Below, in pieces: positions 60,366-64,000 of a DNA stretch of 64,000 nt. Position 1 is the first letter of the stretch, and every line of letters starts with the position of its first letter. This DNA is from Arthrobacter sp. KBS0702 (lineage in GTDB: Bacteria; Actinomycetota; Actinomycetes; Actinomycetales; Micrococcaceae): NCBI RefSeq assembly GCF_005937985.2, contig NZ_CP042172.1, forward strand, positions 2,976,001-3,040,000, in the 5' to 3' direction. Under the pieces are notes generated by a model. That model saw only the letters and a program-made list of their open reading frames with translations, was not told where the DNA came from and did no database searches. The translations under genes were made by a program, and so were the position numbers.

Positions 60366-60394
60366 GAAAAATACGCATACCAACGGTTTGTCAT
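60335..60394 (-). CDS. Aromatic-rich leader peptide upstream of aroG
   Basis: A 19-residue frame from ATG 60394 to TGA 60335: MTNRWYAYFSLALEGPASN. Residues 5-9 are Trp-Tyr-Ala-Tyr-Phe, i.e. four aromatic codons in five, right before the first stem of the hairpin pair. This is what is expected of a peptide sensing charged Trp, Tyr and Phe tRNAs. The ribosome binding site is weak (GGGGAT 14 bases upstream); an in-frame ATG four codons earlier is closer to it. Confidence 0.6.
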   Translation of the reverse strand: MTNRWYAYFSLALEGPASN

Positions 60395-60469
60395 GCCATC
60401 GACCATATCCCCGGCCCAGCCGGGAGGGCAAAGCGGGTCCGTAATATTGCGACGGCGTCCCTTAGAGTG

Positions 60470-60480
60470 TGGTTGGACCA
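60470..60480. promoter_or_regulatory. FadR/LldR-type operator before lldD
   Basis: TGGTTGGACCA fits the GntR/FadR-subfamily pattern TNGTNNNACNA. It lies about 30 bases before the lldD start and would suit an LldR-type lactate regulator; no such gene is in the window. Confidence 0.5.
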
Positions 60481-60511
60481 CAGACTGTGACGAGACGCAC
60501 CGGAGGCAGCA

Positions 60512-61870
60512 ATGACGCAACCCCCAATCACCGGCAACCCCGAGGCCCCGACAACGCCGGAGGACACCGCCACCAGCCATCACACCGACGGGACGCCCTC
60601 CGGCGGCGCGGACCATGGCGCAGTGCCGGCCGCCGGCCTGCCTGCCGCCCTCCGGCGCCGGGTGCCGAAATACGCCGACCTCGCGCCGCTGATGCAGTTC
60701 AAAAAGCCGGAGTTCGGCCGCGAGGCGAGGCTGGGCCGGGCCAGCACTATCTGGGACCTCCGGGAGATGGCCAAGCGGCGCACGCCCAAGGCGCCCTTCG
60801 ATTACACGGACGGCGCGGCCGAAGCAGAGATCACCCTGCGCCGGGCCCGCGAGGCGTTCCTGGACATCGAGTTCCGCCCCGGCATCCTGCGCGACGTCTC
60901 CAGCGTGGACCTCAGCACGGAGATCCTGGGCAAACCCTCCCGGCTGCCCGTCGGCATCGCGCCCACCGGCTTCACCCGGATGATGCAGTCAGAGGGCGAG
61001 TACGCCGGATCGCAGGCCGCAGCTGCCGCCGGCATCCCCTACACGCTGTCCACCATGGGCACGGCCTCCATCGAGGATGTGGCCGCCGCCGCTCCGGACG
61101 GCCGGAACTGGTTCCAGCTCTACCTCTGGACCGACCGGGACCGGTCGCTGGAGCTGATCGAGCGCGCGGCCCGGGCCGGCAACGACACCCTCATGGTCAC
61201 GGTGGACACCGCCGTCGCCGGCGCCCGCCTCCGCGATGTCCGCAACGGCATGACCATCCCGCCGGCGCTGACCCTGAAGACCGTGCTGGATGCCTCCTAC
61301 CGGCCGGCGTGGTGGTTCAACTTCCTCACGCATGAGCCCCTGACCTTCGCCTCGCTCTCGCGCTATACCGGGACCGTGGCGGACCTGATCAACTCCATGT
61401 TCGATCCCACCCTGACGTTCGAGGACCTCGACTGGCTGCGCGAGACGTGGAAGGGCAAGCTGGTCGTCAAGGGCATCCAGACCGTTGACGACGCCCGCAA
61501 GGTAGTCGACCACGGCGCCGACGGCGTGGTGCTCTCCAACCACGGCGGACGCCAGCTGGACCGCGCCCCGATCCCGTTCCACCTGCTCCCGGACGTCTCG
61601 GCGGCACTCCAGGCCGACAACAGCGACGCGGCGGTCATCCTGGACACCGGCATCATGAGCGGCGCGGACATCATCGCGGCTCTGGCCCTCGGCGCCGACT
61701 TTACGCTCGTCGGCCGCGCCTACCTTTACGGCCTGATGGCCGGCGGGCGGGCGGGCGTGGACCGGGCCATCGCGATCCTGGAAAAAGACATGCTCCGCAC
61801 CATGGCGCTGCTGGGCGTCAGCAGGATCTCCGAGCTGACCCCGGACCACGTCCGGCTGCTCAAGAACTAG
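60512..61870 (+). CDS. lldD: FMN-dependent L-lactate dehydrogenase / alpha-hydroxy-acid oxidase family
   Basis: A 452-residue TIM-barrel flavoprotein. FMN-binding and catalytic motifs: [51 protein letters not shown] and the active-site [12 protein letters not shown]. The first 60 residues are a Thr/Ala/Pro-rich extension. GGAGG precedes the ATG. Such enzymes feed electrons from L-lactate to the menaquinone pool. A mandelate-type dehydrogenase remains possible. Confidence 0.88.
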   Translation: MTQPPITGNPEAPTTPEDTATSHHTDGTPSGGADHGAVPAAGLPAALRRRVPKYADLAPLMQFKKPEFGREARLGRASTIWDLREMAKRRTPKAPFDYTDGAAEAEITLRRAREAFLDIEFRPGILRDVSSVDLSTEILGKPSRLPVGIAPTGFTRMMQSEGEYAGSQAAAAAGIPYTLSTMGTASIEDVAAAAPDGRNWFQLYLWTDRDRSLELIERAARAGNDTLMVTVDTAVAGARLRDVRNGMTIPPALTLKTVLDASYRPAWWFNFLTHEPLTFASLSRYTGTVADLINSMFDPTLTFEDLDWLRETWKGKLVVKGIQTVDDARKVVDHGADGVVLSNHGGRQLDRAPIPFHLLPDVSAALQADNSDAAVILDTGIMSGADIIAALALGADFTLVGRAYLYGLMAGGRAGVDRAIAILEKDMLRTMALLGVSRISELTPDHVRLLKN

Positions 61871-61873
61871 CCG

Positions 61874-62416
61874 CTACTTCTTGCGGCCGAACTTCGGCAG
61901 GTTGGCGAGCAGGTCCGCGGCGCGGGTGGCAGCGCGCCCCACCGTGCGGCCGATCTGCTGCGGCCGCTTGTCCTCCCCGGCGGTCCCGACCGGCAACGCG
62001 ACGGCCGGACTCAGCGTGCTCCCTGCGGGGACCTCGGGGAGCGCCGGAGCAGGCGCCGCGGCGCTCACGCTGGCGGCGAGGCTGTCCGGGGCCGCCTGCG
62101 TGCGGGCAGCGGCGACCGGTTCGGCAGCGGTCGCCGACCCGGCTGCAGCCGGACGGCCGACGTCGAACGTCTCCAGCCAGCTGGCGACGCCGGCCAGCGG
62201 CTTGGGGTTCAGGGCGTAGTAGCGTTTCTGACCCTGGGCGCGCATGCTGACCAGGTCCGCTTCGCGCAGGACCTTGAGGTGCTTGGAAATGGTGGGCTGG
62301 CTAGCCTCGAGCTCCTGGACCAGCTCCCCCACCGCTTTGTCCCCCTCGCGGAGGGATACCAGAATGTCACGCCGGGTTGCCTCAGCAATGACGGCAAATA
62401 CGTCGTCGGTCACCAT
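61874..62416 (-). CDS. ArsR-type winged-helix regulator with Ala-rich tail
   Basis: A 180-residue protein. The HTH core is in the first 90 residues: EATRRDILVSLREGDKAVGELVQ and ASQPTISKHLKVLREADLV, followed by RYYALNPKPL. The metal-binding Cys pairs of classical ArsR sensors are missing. Beyond residue 95 is a long Ala/Pro/Gly-rich tail ending in LLANLPKFGRKK, unusual for the family (normally about 100-120 residues). A start at GTG 62413 or the ATG at 62452 is also possible. Confidence 0.8.
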   Translation of the reverse strand: MVTDDVFAVIAEATRRDILVSLREGDKAVGELVQELEASQPTISKHLKVLREADLVSMRAQGQKRYYALNPKPLAGVASWLETFDVGRPAAAGSATAAEPVAAARTQAAPDSLAASVSAAAPAPALPEVPAGSTLSPAVALPVGTAGEDKRPQQIGRTVGRAATRAADLLANLPKFGRKK

Positions 62417-62504
62417 GTCCTCCACACTAGCGACATATACGCCAGATGGCATCCACTATTTGCTGGCGTCCGTGAGGCCCCATGCCGGCAGGCCGCAAAG
62501 CCGC

Positions 62505-63728
62505 CTAGTCGAACCAGGGATCCAGGCCGTAGAGCGGGAAAACTTCCTTGCGGGTGGCCATGACTGTGCGGTCCACCTCGTCGTTGGGGTCGAATCCGAC
62601 CTCCCACGAGCGCCACCAGACGTCGACGTCGTCGCCCATCACCCTGGGCGGTTCGACGCCGTACTTGGCGCCGTACTTTTCCTGCACATAGCGCCGCCAG
62701 TCCTCCGGGACGGGGGTCCGCAGCGGGACCGGCCGGCCGGCCGCAATCGCGATCAGGTGGCTCCACGAGCGCGGGACCACCGTAATGACGTTGTAGCCTC
62801 CGCCGCCGGTCGAGATCCAGCGGTTTTCGCAGTAACGGGCCGCGAGGTTGCCGATCGCGGTGGCCGCCTCGCGCTGCCCGTCCACGCTGATGTTCAGGTG
62901 CGTCAGCGGATCCAGGCGGTGCGAGTCGCAACCGTGCTGGCTGACGATGACCTCCGGCTCAAACGCGCCGATGAGCTGCGGGACGACTGCGTGGAAGGCC
63001 CGAAGCCAGCCGGCATCCCCGGTTCCGGCCGGCAACGCCACGTTGACGGCACTGCCCTGGGCATTCGGTCCGCCGATTTCATTGGCGAAGCCCGTGCCGG
63101 GAAACAGGGTCAGCCCGGTCTCATGCAGGGAGATAGTCAGCACCCGTGGGTCATCCCAGAAGATGCTCTGCGTCCCGTCGCCATGGTGTGCGTCGACGTC
63201 GACGTACGCCACCCGCTGCACGCCGCCGTCGAGCAGCCGCTGGATGGCCAGGGCGGCGTCGTTGTAGATGCAGAAGCCGCTGGCCCGCTCTCGGGCCGCG
63301 TGGTGCATGCCGCCGCCGAAGTTCACGGCCCGGACGGCGCTGCCGTCCAGGACCGCAGCGGCTGCGAGCAGGGAACCGCCGGCCAGCCGGGCGCTGGCCT
63401 CATGCATGCCGGCGAAGGCCGGGTCGTCTTCGGTGCCCAGGCCGCGTTCTAGGTCCGGGGCGTCCGGGTCCGCGGAGACGCGGCGGACAGCGGCAATATA
63501 TTCCGCACTGTGCACCGTTCCCAGTTCCTCGTCGGTGGCCACCAGGGGCGCCGCAACGGACACGTGCCCCAGGTCCAGCAGCCCGAGGCTGCTGGCCAGC
63601 CGCGCGGTGAGTTCCATCCGCTCCGGCGCCATCGGGTGGCTGTGGCCGAAGTTGTACGCCGTCATGGCCGAATCCCACACCACCGTCGTCGGCAGGGCGG
63701 TCTGGGCGAGTCCGGGCAGGAATGTCAT
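62505..63728 (-). CDS. acuC: AcuC-type histone deacetylase family protein
   Basis: A 407-residue zinc-dependent deacetylase-fold protein. VNFGGGMHHAARERASGFCIYND has the tandem His motif, YVDVDAHHGDGTQSIFW the metal-binding Asp/His, and ISLHETG and STGGGGYNV complete the site. AcuC deacetylates acetyl-CoA synthetase in Bacillus; a similar role here is an inference that fits the nearby acetate genes only loosely. The start at 63728 lacks a good ribosome binding site. Confidence 0.9.
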   Translation of the reverse strand: MTFLPGLAQTALPTTVVWDSAMTAYNFGHSHPMAPERMELTARLASSLGLLDLGHVSVAAPLVATDEELGTVHSAEYIAAVRRVSADPDAPDLERGLGTEDDPAFAGMHEASARLAGGSLLAAAAVLDGSAVRAVNFGGGMHHAARERASGFCIYNDAALAIQRLLDGGVQRVAYVDVDAHHGDGTQSIFWDDPRVLTISLHETGLTLFPGTGFANEIGGPNAQGSAVNVALPAGTGDAGWLRAFHAVVPQLIGAFEPEVIVSQHGCDSHRLDPLTHLNISVDGQREAATAIGNLAARYCENRWISTGGGGYNVITVVPRSWSHLIAIAAGRPVPLRTPVPEDWRRYVQEKYGAKYGVEPPRVMGDDVDVWWRSWEVGFDPNDEVDRTVMATRKEVFPLYGLDPWFD

Positions 63729-63828
63729 CAATCACAGGCTACCGGAGGGCACCGCCAGTCCCCCGTCGTTGCGCGGAATATAGTGGTTTACTACTGAGGA
63801 CGCCGTTTCAACCGAGGACAAGCCCCAC

Positions 63829-64000
63829 ATGACGCAAAGCCAGTCGAGGTCACCGAGCCCCGCCGGCTGGCACCCCGGCCAGCCGGAGCGCGAGGGACTC
63901 TGGATCTTCACACGGTTGCGCGACTTTATCGACAACATCGCCAACACCTCCCCGGCCCGCCTGGCGGTCTCGGCCTTCGCCGTGGTGGTCCTGATCTTCA
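63829..64000 (+). CDS. TrkH/KtrB-type potassium transporter, N-terminal part (runs off the window)
   Basis: The frame from ATG 63829 (GAGGAC upstream) is open to the end of the window, giving 57 residues. After about 25 polar residues comes FTRLRDFIDNIANTSPARLA and the start of a hydrophobic helix (VSAFAVVVLIF). The ANTSPARL stretch before helix 1 is typical of actinobacterial TrkH/KtrB potassium channels. It is divergent from acuC. Confidence 0.7.
   Translation, partial: MTQSQSRSPSPAGWHPGQPEREGLWIFTRLRDFIDNIANTSPARLAVSAFAVVVLIF

Noticed and set aside
60219..60378. A 53-residue N-terminal extension of AroG in the same frame
   Set aside because: It has no homology to the family N-terminus, runs through the attenuator-like hairpins, and the ATG at 60219 has a good ribosome binding site.
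1..64000. CRISPR array, prophage, transposase, rRNA or tRNA genes
   Set aside because: No regularly spaced repeats, no integrase or transposase protein, and no cloverleaf or rRNA stretch was recognised by reading.

Overview
The window is a chromosomal segment of a high-G+C actinobacterium. Gene content and order point to the Micrococcaceae (Arthrobacter/Pseudarthrobacter type): menaquinone genes beside System II cytochrome c biogenesis genes, a Rex-glutaredoxin-HAD-bS22-HTH series, and paired LytR-CpsA-Psr wall enzymes. This assignment is an inference from the proteins; no rRNA or tRNA gene was seen. Almost all genes have strongly G/C-biased third codon positions, so most long antisense ORFs are shadows.

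Layout. 0-6 kb: the 5' part of an unrecognised gene, an MBL-fold hydrolase, and a branched-chain 2-oxoacid dehydrogenase operon (bkdABC) with a divergent Lrp-type regulator. 6-8 kb: a membrane acyltransferase and galU, converging. 8-13 kb: phenylacetyl-CoA epoxidase operon paaABCDE with a paaG-like gene. 13-18 kb: two LCP enzymes and oligopeptidase B. 18-21 kb: an unusual two-gene unit, a duplicated cysteine-free repeat protein followed by a PqqD-like/M50 membrane metalloprotease. 21-25 kb: GNAT, ackA, pta. 25-28 kb: paaI, paaK and the TetR regulator paaR. 28-31 kb: small membrane, VOC and DUF418-type proteins. 31-38 kb: paaZ, a thioesterase, a phosphatase, a GNAT and paaJ-F-H. 38-42 kb: pentapeptide protein, CsbD, dienelactone hydrolase, amino-acid permease, CPBP protease. 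42-54 kb: menB-menE-menA, then ccsB-resB-ccdA-resA with a phosphatase, separated by a repeat-rich stretch and a frameshifted AbiEi/DUF559 gene. 54-64 kb: yceI, two Pro-rich membrane proteins, rex, glutaredoxin, a SerB-like phosphatase, bS22, a small HTH protein, aroG with an aromatic leader peptide, lldD, an ArsR regulator, acuC and the start of a trkH-type gene.

How the parts fit. The three separated paa blocks encode a nearly complete aerobic hybrid phenylacetate pathway: CoA ligation, ring epoxidation, isomerisation, ring opening and beta-oxidation. Five near-identical palindromic sites, one at each paa promoter and one before paaR, mark them as one regulon. Men, Res/Ccs, Rex and LldD genes form a respiratory group.

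Most notable observations: (1) the PqqD-M50 protease with its adjacent repeat protein, a possible undescribed peptide-processing or export unit; (2) a leader peptide with Trp-Tyr-Ala-Tyr-Phe and two hairpins upstream of aroG; (3) a 40-bp tandem duplication that frameshifts the AbiEi/DUF559 gene; (4) a perfect 28-bp-arm palindrome and a dispersed palindromic repeat family; (5) an in-frame TGA near the start of a phosphatase; (6) nested perfect inverted repeats inside the bkdC linker.
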